Assembly (NCBI RefSeq): GCF_040549485.1
Contig: NZ_JBEPTK010000006.1
Span: 186,001 to 250,000 of the forward strand
Length of the DNA: 64,000 nucleotides
Source of the DNA: Constrictibacter sp. MBR-5
GTDB taxonomy: Bacteria; Pseudomonadota; Alphaproteobacteria; JAJUGE01
Direction of reading: 5' to 3'
Below, in pieces: positions 46,953 to 58,268 of this stretch. Position 1 is the first letter of the stretch, and each line of letters begins with the position of its first letter. The position numbers and the translations under genes are program-made. The notes under the pieces were generated by a model that had not been told where the DNA came from, made no database searches, and saw nothing but the letters and a program-made list of their open reading frames with translations.

Positions 46953-48545
46953 ATGATGAAGCTTAAGGCGCGATATCTTCGTAGTGCGGTCGCCGCACTC
47001 GCTCTGCTCGGCGGGATCGGGGCGATGACCACCGTTGCGACGGCCGCCGAGATCCGCATGGGCTTGGCGCTCGAACCCAGTTCGATCGATCCGCACTATC
47101 ACAATCTCGGACCGAACAACGCCTTCTCCGCCCACATCTTCGACCCCCTGGTCGCGATGGACGAGAACCAGCGCCTGATCCCGGGCCTCGCCGAGAGCTG
47201 GAAGCCGATCAGCGACACCGTCTGGGAGTTCAAGCTCCGCCGGGACGTGAAGTGGCACGACGGCTCGCCGTTCACGGCCGACGACGTGATGTTCACCTTT
47301 GAACGCGCACCGAACGTGCCGAACAGCCCGTCCTCCTTCGGGCTCTACGTCAAGGGCAAGAAGGTGGAGAAGGTGGACGACTACACCGTCCGCTTCTCGA
47401 CGGAGAAGCCGTACCCGCTGATGGCGAACGACCTCTCGGGCATCTACATCGTCTCGAAGAAGGCCGCGGAGGGCGCCAGCACCGGCGACTTCAATTCTGG
47501 CAAGGCAGCGGTCGGTACCGGACCCTACAAGTTCATCGAGTGGGTGCCGGGCGACCGCATCATCCTCGAGCGCAACCCCGACTATTGGGGCGAGAAGGCG
47601 AAGTTCGACAAGGTCACGATCAAGCCCATCAAGTCCGACCCGACGCGCGTGGCTGCGCTGCTGGCCGGCGATGTGGACTTCATCGACCAGGTGCCGACGG
47701 CCGACATCGAGCGTCTGAAGAAGGACGCCAACATCAACCTGTCGCAGGGCGTCTCGAACCGGATCATCTACCTGCATCTGGACCAGTTCCGCGAGAAGTC
47801 CCCCTTCGTCACCGGCACCGACAAGAACCCGCTGCTCGACGTGCGGGTGCGCAAGGCGATCTCGAAGGCGATCAATCGCGAAGCGATCGTCGAGCGCGTC
47901 ATGGAAGGCGTGGCGATCCCGGCGGGACAGCTGCTGCCCGATACATTCTTCGGCGTCAGCCCGAACCTGAAGGCGGAGAAGTACGACGTCAAAGGCGCCA
48001 AGCAGCTCCTCGCCGACGCCGGCTATCCGAACGGCTTCGGCCTGACGATCCACGGGCCGAACGGCCGCTACATCAACGACGCGGAGATCGCCCAGGCGGT
48101 GGCGCAGATGCTGACCCGGGTCGGCATCGAGACGAAGGTCGAGACGCTTCCGCCCAGCGTCTTCTTCAGTCGCGCGTCGAGCGGCGGACCCGACAAGACC
48201 CCCGAGTTCAGCCTCGTGCTGGTCGGCTGGGGATCCGGCACGGGCGAAGCCTCGTCGCCACTCAAGTCGCTGCTCGCGACCTACAACCGTGATGCGGGCA
48301 TGGGCGCCTCGAATCGTGGGCGGTATTCGAGCCCGGAGACGGACAAGCTCCTTGGCGAGGCCCTCGCCACGGTCGACGACGCCAAGCGGGCGGAGTTGCT
48401 CGCCGCGGCGACCGACCAGGCGATCGGCAAGGACCAGGGCATCATCCCGCTGCACTATCAGGTGAACACCTGGGCGGGACGGAAGCCGTGGAAGTACACG
48501 CCGCGTACCGACGAGCGGACGGTCGCCATGGAAGTCCACCAGTAG
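46953..48545 (+). CDS. Peptide/dipeptide ABC transporter substrate-binding protein
   Basis: A 530-aa family 5 binding protein with a signal peptide (residues 1 to about 33, ending TVATAA) and the family opening EIRMGLALEPSSIDPHYHNLG. Motifs LAESWKPISDTVWEFKLRRDVKWHDGSPFTADDV and the C-terminal GKDQGIIPLHYQVNTWA fit DppA/OppA. It is the first gene of an ABC set; a hairpin downstream separates it from the permeases. Start ATG 46953 or 46956. Confidence 0.94.
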   Translation: MMKLKARYLRSAVAALALLGGIGAMTTVATAAEIRMGLALEPSSIDPHYHNLGPNNAFSAHIFDPLVAMDENQRLIPGLAESWKPISDTVWEFKLRRDVKWHDGSPFTADDVMFTFERAPNVPNSPSSFGLYVKGKKVEKVDDYTVRFSTEKPYPLMANDLSGIYIVSKKAAEGASTGDFNSGKAAVGTGPYKFIEWVPGDRIILERNPDYWGEKAKFDKVTIKPIKSDPTRVAALLAGDVDFIDQVPTADIERLKKDANINLSQGVSNRIIYLHLDQFREKSPFVTGTDKNPLLDVRVRKAISKAINREAIVERVMEGVAIPAGQLLPDTFFGVSPNLKAEKYDVKGAKQLLADAGYPNGFGLTIHGPNGRYINDAEIAQAVAQMLTRVGIETKVETLPPSVFFSRASSGGPDKTPEFSLVLVGWGSGTGEASSPLKSLLATYNRDAGMGASNRGRYSSPETDKLLGEALATVDDAKRAELLAAATDQAIGKDQGIIPLHYQVNTWAGRKPWKYTPRTDERTVAMEVHQ

Positions 48546-48568
48546 CACTGGCTCCAACCAACTGCGTC

Positions 48569-48594
48569 GCGGGAGAGGCCTCGGTCTCTCCCGC
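48569..48594 (+). other. Stem-loop after the binding-protein gene
   Basis: GCGGGAGAG (48569-48577) and CTCTCCCGC (48586-48594) form a perfect 9-bp stem with an 8-base loop between the binding-protein and permease genes. Such stems often protect the 3' end of binding-protein mRNA. No T tract. Confidence 0.55.
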
Positions 48595-48627
48595 CGTCGT
48601 CAAGGAAACGGGTACGACCGGAAGACA

Positions 48628-49605
48628 ATGACCGTCTTCATCATCCGACGCCTGATGCAGGCGGCATTGGTGATCTTCGTGATGTCGGTGATCGTCTTCA
48701 TCGGGATCAGCGTCGTCAGCAATCCCATCGATATCCTGATCAATCCCGATTTCACCCAGGAGGAGTATGAGCGTGCGGTGCGCGCGCTCGGCCTCGACCG
48801 GCCGCTCTACGAGCAGTACTTCGTCTTCCTGGGCAACGCGCTGCAGGGCAATCTCGGGGACTCCTTCGTCTTCGGGCAGCCGGCGCTCGAACTGATCGCG
48901 CACCGCATTCCCGCGACCATGGAACTGGCCTTCGGGTCGCTCTTCCTGTCGATCGTCCTGGGCATCCCGCTCGGCGTGTATGCCGGACTGCGGCCCGACA
49001 GCCGGGTCAGCAAGACGATCATGGCGGGATCGATCTTCGGTTTCAGCCTGCCCTCCTTCTGGGTCGGCATCATGCTGATCATGATCTTCGCGGTGGAACT
49101 GGGCTGGCTGCCGTCGACGGGGCGCGGCGAGACGGTCGAGCTGATGGGGATGCAGGTCAGCTTCCTCACCTGGGACGGGCTCCAGCACCTGTTCCTGCCG
49201 GCACTGAACCTCGCGCTGGTGAACATCTCGCTCGTCATCCGCGTCGCCCGCGCCGGAACGCGGGAGGCGGCGCTCCAGGACTATGTGCGCTTCGCCAGGG
49301 CCAAGGGGCTCTCGTCGTCGCGGATCGTGCTGGTGCACATCCTCAAGAACATCATGATCCCGATCGTGACGATTCTCGGCCTCGAGCTCGGCTCGCTGAT
49401 CGCCTTCTCGGTCGTCACCGAAACGATCTTCGCCTGGCCCGGCATGGGCAAGCTGCTGATCGATTCGATCAACGTGTCGGACCGGCCGATCGTCGTGGCC
49501 TATCTGATGCTGATCGTCTGCATCTTCGTCGTGATCAATCTGATCGTCGACGTCCTCTATTCCGTGCTGGATCCGCGCGTGCGCCTGCAGGATGTGAAGC
49601 AATGA
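48628..49605 (+). CDS. Peptide ABC transporter permease (DppB type)
   Basis: A 325-aa inner membrane permease. It opens with MTVFIIRRLMQAALVIFVMSVIVFIGISVV, a typical DppB start, and carries the EAA loop as ALQDYVRFARAKGLSSSRIVLVHILKN. The RAGTREA and FAWPGMGKLL blocks confirm the family. Overlaps the next permease by 4 bp. Confidence 0.94.
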   Translation: MTVFIIRRLMQAALVIFVMSVIVFIGISVVSNPIDILINPDFTQEEYERAVRALGLDRPLYEQYFVFLGNALQGNLGDSFVFGQPALELIAHRIPATMELAFGSLFLSIVLGIPLGVYAGLRPDSRVSKTIMAGSIFGFSLPSFWVGIMLIMIFAVELGWLPSTGRGETVELMGMQVSFLTWDGLQHLFLPALNLALVNISLVIRVARAGTREAALQDYVRFARAKGLSSSRIVLVHILKNIMIPIVTILGLELGSLIAFSVVTETIFAWPGMGKLLIDSINVSDRPIVVAYLMLIVCIFVVINLIVDVLYSVLDPRVRLQDVKQ

Positions 49606-50555
49606 GCCCGCCCGCCAATCCGAAAGCCGCGGCAGCGGTGACCATGGCAGAAGCGCCGGCGGTAGGTGCCCGGGCTGCTCCCGTTCAGACGCCACTGCGT
49701 CGCTTCCTCAGCGAGTTCGCCGAGAGCAAGGTCGCCGTGGGCGCACTGGTCGTCCTGATCCTCGTCGTTCTCTGCGCCGTCTTCGCGCCTTGGATCGCGC
49801 CGCAGAACCCGTACGACCTCGGGCAGATATCCATCCTCGACGGGCGCCTGGAGCCCGGCAGCGAGAGCATGGACGGCTGGACCTTCTGGCTCGGCACCGA
49901 CGATCAGGGCCGCGACATGGTCAGTGCCATCCTCTACGGCCTGCGCATCAGCCTGGGCGTCGGCGTGACGAGCGGCATGATCGCCGTCTTTATCGGCCTG
50001 ACGGTCGGCATGATCGCGGCCTATTTCGGCGGCAAGGTGGACACGGTGATCATGCGGGTCGTCGACCTGCAGCTCTCGTTTCCCGCCATCCTGGTGGCGC
50101 TGATCCTGCTCGCCGTGCTGGGCACCGGCGTCGACAAGATCGTCATCGCCCTCGTCGTCGTGCAGTGGGCCTATTACGCGCGCACCGTGCGGGCGAGTTC
50201 GCTGGTCGAGCGCCGCAAGGAGTATATGGAGGCGGCGCACTGCCTCGCCCTGCCGACGCGGCGCATCCTGTTCCGGCACATGCTTCCGAACGTGCTGCCG
50301 CCGCTGATCGTCGTCGCGACGGTACAGGTGGCGCATGCGATATCGCTCGAGGCGACGCTCTCCTTCCTCGGTCTCGGCCTGCCGATCACCGAACCGTCGC
50401 TCGGCCTGCTCATCTCGAACGGTTTCAAGTACGTGCTCAGCGGCAAATACTGGATCAGCGTGTTCCCCGGCGTGGCCCTGCTGATCACCATCGTCGTCAT
50501 CAATCTCGTCGGCGATCGCCTCAGGGACGTGCTGAACCCGCGCCTCCAGCGATGA
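49602..50555 (+). CDS. Peptide ABC transporter permease (DppC type)
   Basis: A 317-aa permease with the DppC pattern LGTDDQGRDMVSAILYGLRISLGVG, the EAA loop YMEAAHCLALPTRRILFRHMLPNVLPPLIV and the C-terminal FPGVALLITIVVINLVGDRLRDVLNPRLQ. The first 30 residues are Ala/Pro-rich. Overlaps both neighbours in ATGA-type junctions. Confidence 0.94.
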   Translation: MSPPANPKAAAAVTMAEAPAVGARAAPVQTPLRRFLSEFAESKVAVGALVVLILVVLCAVFAPWIAPQNPYDLGQISILDGRLEPGSESMDGWTFWLGTDDQGRDMVSAILYGLRISLGVGVTSGMIAVFIGLTVGMIAAYFGGKVDTVIMRVVDLQLSFPAILVALILLAVLGTGVDKIVIALVVVQWAYYARTVRASSLVERRKEYMEAAHCLALPTRRILFRHMLPNVLPPLIVVATVQVAHAISLEATLSFLGLGLPITEPSLGLLISNGFKYVLSGKYWISVFPGVALLITIVVINLVGDRLRDVLNPRLQR

Positions 50556-51592
50556 CCGCCGCCGTCGCAAGTCCCCCCGCCACGACACTCGCAGCAACGG
50601 GAACGCGCGTGCCGCAAGACACCCCTGCCCTCGTCGTCGAGAATCTCAGGACGCACTTCTTCACCAAGGCCGGCGTCGTGAAGGCGGTCGACGACGTCTC
50701 CTTCTCGGTGAACCGAGGCGAGATCCTCGGCCTCGTCGGCGAATCCGGCTCCGGCAAGACCGTCACCGGCTTCTCGATCCTGGGCCTGGTGGACGAGCCG
50801 GGCCGCATCGTCGGCGGACGCATCCTGTTCAACGGCGAGGACATCGCCGGTTACGGCGACGACCGGATGCGCAACCTGCGCGGCAAGAAGATCGCGATGA
50901 TCTTCCAGGACCCGATGATGACGCTGAACCCCGTCCTGCGCATCGACACCCAGATGGTCGAGGCCATCCAGGCGCACGAGAAGGTCAGCCGCGCCGACGC
51001 GCTGGCGCGGGCGCGCGACGCGCTCGGCCAGGTCGGCATCGCCTCGCCGGAGGAGCGCCTCCATGCCTACCCGCACCAGTTCTCCGGCGGCATGCGCCAG
51101 CGCGTCTCGATCGCGATCGCGCTGATCAACAAGCCCGACCTGATCGTCGCGGACGAGCCGACGACCGCGCTCGACGTCACGATCCAGGGCCAGATCCTCT
51201 ACGAGGTGCAGAAGCTCGCACGCGAGACGCGCACCGCCCTCATCTGGATCACGCACGATCTGTCCGTGGTCGCCGGCCTCGCCGACAAGGTCTGCGTGAT
51301 GTATGCGGGCCGCGTGGTCGAGTCCGGTACCGTCGACGAGGTTCTCGACCGGCCGCTGCACCCCTATACGCACGGCCTGATCGGCTCGGTGCCGAGCCAG
51401 AACAACCGCGGCCAGCCGCTGCGACAGATCCCGGGCATGACTCCGTCGCTGCTGAACCTGCCCGCCGGCTGCGCCTTCCGCACGCGCTGCCCCCGCGCCG
51501 ACAAGGTCTGCGAGGTCGAGCCGGATCTTACCTCGCCCCTGCTCAACCGCGAGATCCGCTGCTTCCATCCGCACCTGGAGGGCGCGGCATGA
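50552..51592 (+). CDS. Peptide ABC transporter ATP-binding protein (DppD type)
   Basis: A 346-aa ATPase. Walker [10 protein letters not shown]-loop [15 protein letters not shown], signature [15 protein letters not shown], Walker [15 protein letters not shown], and the C-terminal oligopeptide domain with [14 protein letters not shown] that may bind an Fe-S cluster as in other Dpp/Opp ATPases. Start 50552 overlaps the dppC stop; the end overlaps the next ATPase start. Confidence 0.94.
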   Translation: MTAAVASPPATTLAATGTRVPQDTPALVVENLRTHFFTKAGVVKAVDDVSFSVNRGEILGLVGESGSGKTVTGFSILGLVDEPGRIVGGRILFNGEDIAGYGDDRMRNLRGKKIAMIFQDPMMTLNPVLRIDTQMVEAIQAHEKVSRADALARARDALGQVGIASPEERLHAYPHQFSGGMRQRVSIAIALINKPDLIVADEPTTALDVTIQGQILYEVQKLARETRTALIWITHDLSVVAGLADKVCVMYAGRVVESGTVDEVLDRPLHPYTHGLIGSVPSQNNRGQPLRQIPGMTPSLLNLPAGCAFRTRCPRADKVCEVEPDLTSPLLNREIRCFHPHLEGAA

Positions 51593-52662
51593 ACACCATC
51601 GCGCAGCCATCGTCGACGGCACAGCCGTCCACCGCGAGCGAGATCGCCAACGCCGGCAAGACCAGCACTGCACGGACGCTCGTCGAGTTGCGGGGGGTCA
51701 GCAAGCGCTTCGTCAAGACGCTCGATCTCGCCGAGAAGGCGGCGAACCTGCTGGGCGCCAACGTGCAGGAGCAGGTCGTCCGTGCCGTCGACAAGGTCGA
51801 TCTCACGATCGCCGAGGGCGAGGTCGTCGGCCTCGTCGGCGAGTCCGGCTGCGGCAAGTCGACGCTCGGGCGCATCATCGCCGGCATCCTGCCGCAGAGC
51901 GAGGGGACCGTCGCCTTCCGCGGCCGGGACGTCTCCGCTCTCAAGGGCAAGGACGCCCGCGACGCCGCCCTCAAGATCCAGATGATCTTCCAGGACCCCT
52001 ACGCGTCGCTCAATCCGCGCATGCGCGTCGCCGAGATCATCGGCGAGGCACCGCGTCATCACGGCCTGGTGTCGGCGCAGGGGCTCGACGCCTATGTCGA
52101 GGAGGTGATGCTGCGGGTCGGCCTCGACCCCAGCTTCAAGCGCCGTTACCCCCACCAGTTCTCCGGCGGGCAGCGCCAGCGGATCGGCATCGCGCGCGCC
52201 CTCGCGGTCAAGCCCGACTTCCTGGTCTGCGACGAGGCGGTCGCCGCCCTGGACGTCTCGATCCAGGCACAGGTCCTGAACCTCTTCATGGACCTGCGCA
52301 GCGAACTCGGCCTGACCTACCTGTTCATCAGCCACGACCTCGGCGTCGTCGAACACCTCTCCGACCGTGTCGCCATCATGTATCTCGGCCGCGTGGTGGA
52401 GATGGCGGCGACGGAGGAACTGTTCGCCGCCCCCAACCACCCCTATACGCAGGCCCTGCTGCGCGAGGTGCCGCGACTCGATTCACGCCGGCGGACCTTT
52501 GAGCCCGTGAAGGGGGAGATACCCTCGCCTCTGTCCCCGCCGCCGGGCTGTCACTTCCATCCGCGCTGCCCCTTCGCGGTGGACCGGTGCCGCACGGAAC
52601 AGCCGGCACTGCGCGAGGTCGCCCCCGGCCGCATCTCCGCCTGCCACCTGAACGACGGCTGA
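51589..52662 (+). CDS. Peptide ABC transporter ATP-binding protein (DppF type)
   Basis: A 357-aa second ATPase: Walker A GESGCGKSTLG, Q-loop IFQDPYASLNPRMRV, signature FSGGQRQRIGIARAL, Walker B FLVCDEAVAALDVSIQAQ and C-terminal CHFHPRCPFAVDRC. Together with the preceding four genes it makes a complete binding-protein, two-permease, two-ATPase importer. The next gene, guaB, has its own leader. Confidence 0.94.
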   Translation: MNTIAQPSSTAQPSTASEIANAGKTSTARTLVELRGVSKRFVKTLDLAEKAANLLGANVQEQVVRAVDKVDLTIAEGEVVGLVGESGCGKSTLGRIIAGILPQSEGTVAFRGRDVSALKGKDARDAALKIQMIFQDPYASLNPRMRVAEIIGEAPRHHGLVSAQGLDAYVEEVMLRVGLDPSFKRRYPHQFSGGQRQRIGIARALAVKPDFLVCDEAVAALDVSIQAQVLNLFMDLRSELGLTYLFISHDLGVVEHLSDRVAIMYLGRVVEMAATEELFAAPNHPYTQALLREVPRLDSRRRTFEPVKGEIPSPLSPPPGCHFHPRCPFAVDRCRTEQPALREVAPGRISACHLNDG

Positions 52663-52714
52663 GGGTGCCAGAGAGACGCGACCGCTTCACTTTACCCGGC
52701 GGTTCGTGTAATAG

Positions 52715-54226
<1,512 letters not shown>

Positions 54227-54261
54227 CCGACGCTGAAGGGACGTACCGGGAGCATGGGCGG

Positions 54262-54810
54262 ATGACATCGGCCGGGTCCGGCATCGTGACGGTGAGACCG
54301 GCCGAACTGGCCGATGCCGGCGCCATCGGACGCGTCCAGTCGGAAAGCTGGCGGTCGACCTATCCCGGCCTCGTCCCGGATCACGTCCTCCTGCGGATGA
54401 CCCCGGAGCGTCAGGGGGCGATGTGGCGCCGCTACCTCGGCGATGCGCGCCGGCCGATGGGTTCGGTCTTCGTCGCCGAGGCGAGCGACGGCGGCGTGGT
54501 CGGCTTCGGCAGTTGCGGCCCGGAACAGACCCGCCGGATGGCGGCCCACGACGGCGAGGTGTACACCCTCTATGTCGGCGACGCCGCGCGCGGACAGGGT
54601 GTCGGGCAGCGGCTGCTGCACGCCATGTTCGCGCGCCTGTCGCGCGACGGGCACAAGGCGGCGGCGATCTGGGTGCTGGACGGAAATCCGGCGCGCTTCT
54701 TCTACGAGGCGATGGGCGGCACCCTGATCGCCCAGCGCCACAGCCGCGAATGGGGCACCGCGATCGCCGAACGCGCCTACGGCTGGTACGGGCTGGACCG
54801 CTTCGCATGA
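54262..54810 (+). CDS. GNAT family N-acetyltransferase
   Basis: A 182-aa acetyltransferase fold. The acetyl-CoA motif is [22 protein letters not shown], and [33 protein letters not shown] is the N-terminal signature. The acceptor is unknown. It sits between guaB (35 bp) and guaA (85 bp), perhaps only by operon chance. Confidence 0.9.
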   Translation: MTSAGSGIVTVRPAELADAGAIGRVQSESWRSTYPGLVPDHVLLRMTPERQGAMWRRYLGDARRPMGSVFVAEASDGGVVGFGSCGPEQTRRMAAHDGEVYTLYVGDAARGQGVGQRLLHAMFARLSRDGHKAAAIWVLDGNPARFFYEAMGGTLIAQRHSREWGTAIAERAYGWYGLDRFA

Positions 54811-54895
54811 TCTTCGACATTCCGCATCGGCCGCCCCGGACCCCGTCCGGCGCGGCCGCGATCCGTTTCCTCCCTCTCCCTCTCGGGTGGCACAT

Positions 54896-56446
<1,551 letters not shown>

Positions 56447-56472
56447 CCCATACAAAGGGCGCGTCGGAGCAG

Positions 56473-57417
56473 ATGGCGACTGGGGTGTCTGTGATTGCAG
56501 GGACGAGCGATCATTCTCTTTGCGGCTGGCGCGTGCGTACCGAATGGCCGGTACCTGAGCTTCTGCCATGGAGCGGCGATGACCGGCGTCCGGACATCTG
56601 GATCCGGATGGGCCAAGTACCCGGGGAGCTGGACGGTACGGTGCGCAAGCACCCGCTGGTTCAGGTCAACGAGCGGGGCTGGCTGCGATTTACCGTCCGG
56701 AACGTCGCGGACTATCTCGTACGCGACGGAAACGAGGTCGTTATCGATACCGCGCATTCTCCGGACACCGCGGACGTGGCGCTGTTCCTGCTGGGATCCG
56801 TCCTCGGATTTCTCTGTCATCAGCGGGGCCTCCTGCCGCTTCATGCGAGCTGCGTCGAATATGAAGGCAAGGTCTTCGCTATGGCCGGGCATTCGGGCGC
56901 AGGCAAATCGACGCTCGCGGCGCTGCTGCTGGCACAAGGCGCCCGGCTGCTGTCCGACGACGTCACGGTAATCGATATCCGAGCCGAGGGTGGACCCTTG
57001 GTGCTGCCGACTTATCCACGGCAGAAGATGTGGCGCGACACGCTCGATAAGCTCGGCATCGCGCCGGGCCGTTATTTGCGCAACACCGTCCAACTCCAGA
57101 AATTCGACCGGAAGGTCACCGACCTTTTCCAGCCGGCGCGGACTCACCTCGACGGCGTGTGTCAGATCCACCTCCAGTTGCGGGAGAGCGGCTTGCGCAT
57201 CGAGGCGCTGGACGGACTGCCTGCGGTGCGCATGCTTTATGAGAATGTATATCGCCGCATTGCGGCGGGATTGCTGGGCCGCTCGGACCAGGTGTTCGCG
57301 GACTGTGCGCTGCTTGGAGGGCAGTTGGCGCATCACGCGCTGGTCGTGCCGAACGGGCTCGACACCCTCGCGCGGCATGGCGACGACCTCGGCAGATTGA
57401 TGGGGGGTCTGCGATGA
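56473..57417 (+). CDS. HPr-kinase-like lasso peptide kinase homologue
   Basis: A 314-aa kinase-like protein with Walker A GHSGAGKST (139-147), a conserved His in LPLHASCVEYEG (124), and LLSDDVTVIDI (159-169), the pattern of HprK/P-fold serine kinases found in lasso clusters. Those kinases phosphorylate the C-terminal Ser of the precursor. HPr itself and PTS genes are absent here. Start ATG 56473 has GGAG just upstream, while GTG 56485 is an alternative. It is directly after guaA (26 bp) and overlaps the sulfotransferase by 4 bp. Confidence 0.82.
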   Translation: MATGVSVIAGTSDHSLCGWRVRTEWPVPELLPWSGDDRRPDIWIRMGQVPGELDGTVRKHPLVQVNERGWLRFTVRNVADYLVRDGNEVVIDTAHSPDTADVALFLLGSVLGFLCHQRGLLPLHASCVEYEGKVFAMAGHSGAGKSTLAALLLAQGARLLSDDVTVIDIRAEGGPLVLPTYPRQKMWRDTLDKLGIAPGRYLRNTVQLQKFDRKVTDLFQPARTHLDGVCQIHLQLRESGLRIEALDGLPAVRMLYENVYRRIAAGLLGRSDQVFADCALLGGQLAHHALVVPNGLDTLARHGDDLGRLMGGLR

Positions 57418-58268
57418 TGCGCGCCGCGCCGCGAGAAAATGTGTGGCTGGCGTCCTATCCCAAATCTGGCAACACCTGGATGCGGATCGCGCTCGGCGCG
57501 CTGCGCGACGGCGAGGCCGCTTTCGACCTCGCCCGCATGACGAACAACATCGGCATATTCCTGGCGATGCGCCATCGCCTCGACATGGCGCTCGACATCG
57601 ATTCATCCGACCTGTCGGCAGAGGAGGTGCATCTCCTTCGCCCGAAGATCTATGGCTTGATCGATACCCAGGGGCGCCAGACGACCATCTGGAAGATTCA
57701 CGACTGCTGGATGCGCACGGCAGACGGCGAGGCGCTGTTTCCTTCGGATGTCACCGCAGCCACCATCTATCTGGTGCGCGATCCGCGCGACGTAGCGGCA
57801 TCGTTCGCGCATCATTTCGAAGTGGATATCGACCGGGCGATCGACCTGATGGCCGACCCCGCCTATCGCGTCGCCGCCAAGGCCAATTCCGCTCACTTCC
57901 ACTTGCCGCAGCATTATTCGACCTGGCGCAATCATGTATTGAGCTGGCTCGACGACTCCGGCCACGACCCGTTGACGATCCGCTACGAGGACATGGTCGC
58001 CGACCTGGCCTCGACCTTGAAACGGGTCTGCGCGACGCTCGGCTGGTCCAGCAGCGACGCAGCGATCGAGGCGGCGGTTGCGGCGACGCGGTTCGACCGG
58101 TTGCGCGCCGAGGAATCGGCCGGGAAGTTCCCCGAAAGCCTGCGCGGCGATCGGCCCTTTTTCCGCCGCGGGATTGCAGGCGGCTGGCGGGACACCCTCA
58201 CCCCCGCCCAAGCCACACGCATCGAGCGCGACCATGGCGACGTGATGGCACGGCTCGGCTATCTCTAG
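57414..58268 (+). CDS. PAPS-dependent sulfotransferase
   Basis: A 284-aa sulfotransferase of the P-loop fold. YPKSGNTW (15-22) is the 5'-phosphosulfate loop, KIHDCW (His96) the catalytic base region, VRDPRDVAASF (121-131) the 3'-phosphate site, and RRGIAGGWRDTLTP the C-terminal RxGxxGxW motif. All are intact, so it should use PAPS. The substrate is presumably the RiPP, which has Ser/Thr but no Tyr, or a small molecule. It is coupled to the kinase (4-bp overlap) and ends in a 4-bp convergent overlap with the cyclase. Confidence 0.87.
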   Translation: MMRAAPRENVWLASYPKSGNTWMRIALGALRDGEAAFDLARMTNNIGIFLAMRHRLDMALDIDSSDLSAEEVHLLRPKIYGLIDTQGRQTTIWKIHDCWMRTADGEALFPSDVTAATIYLVRDPRDVAASFAHHFEVDIDRAIDLMADPAYRVAAKANSAHFHLPQHYSTWRNHVLSWLDDSGHDPLTIRYEDMVADLASTLKRVCATLGWSSSDAAIEAAVAATRFDRLRAEESAGKFPESLRGDRPFFRRGIAGGWRDTLTPAQATRIERDHGDVMARLGYL

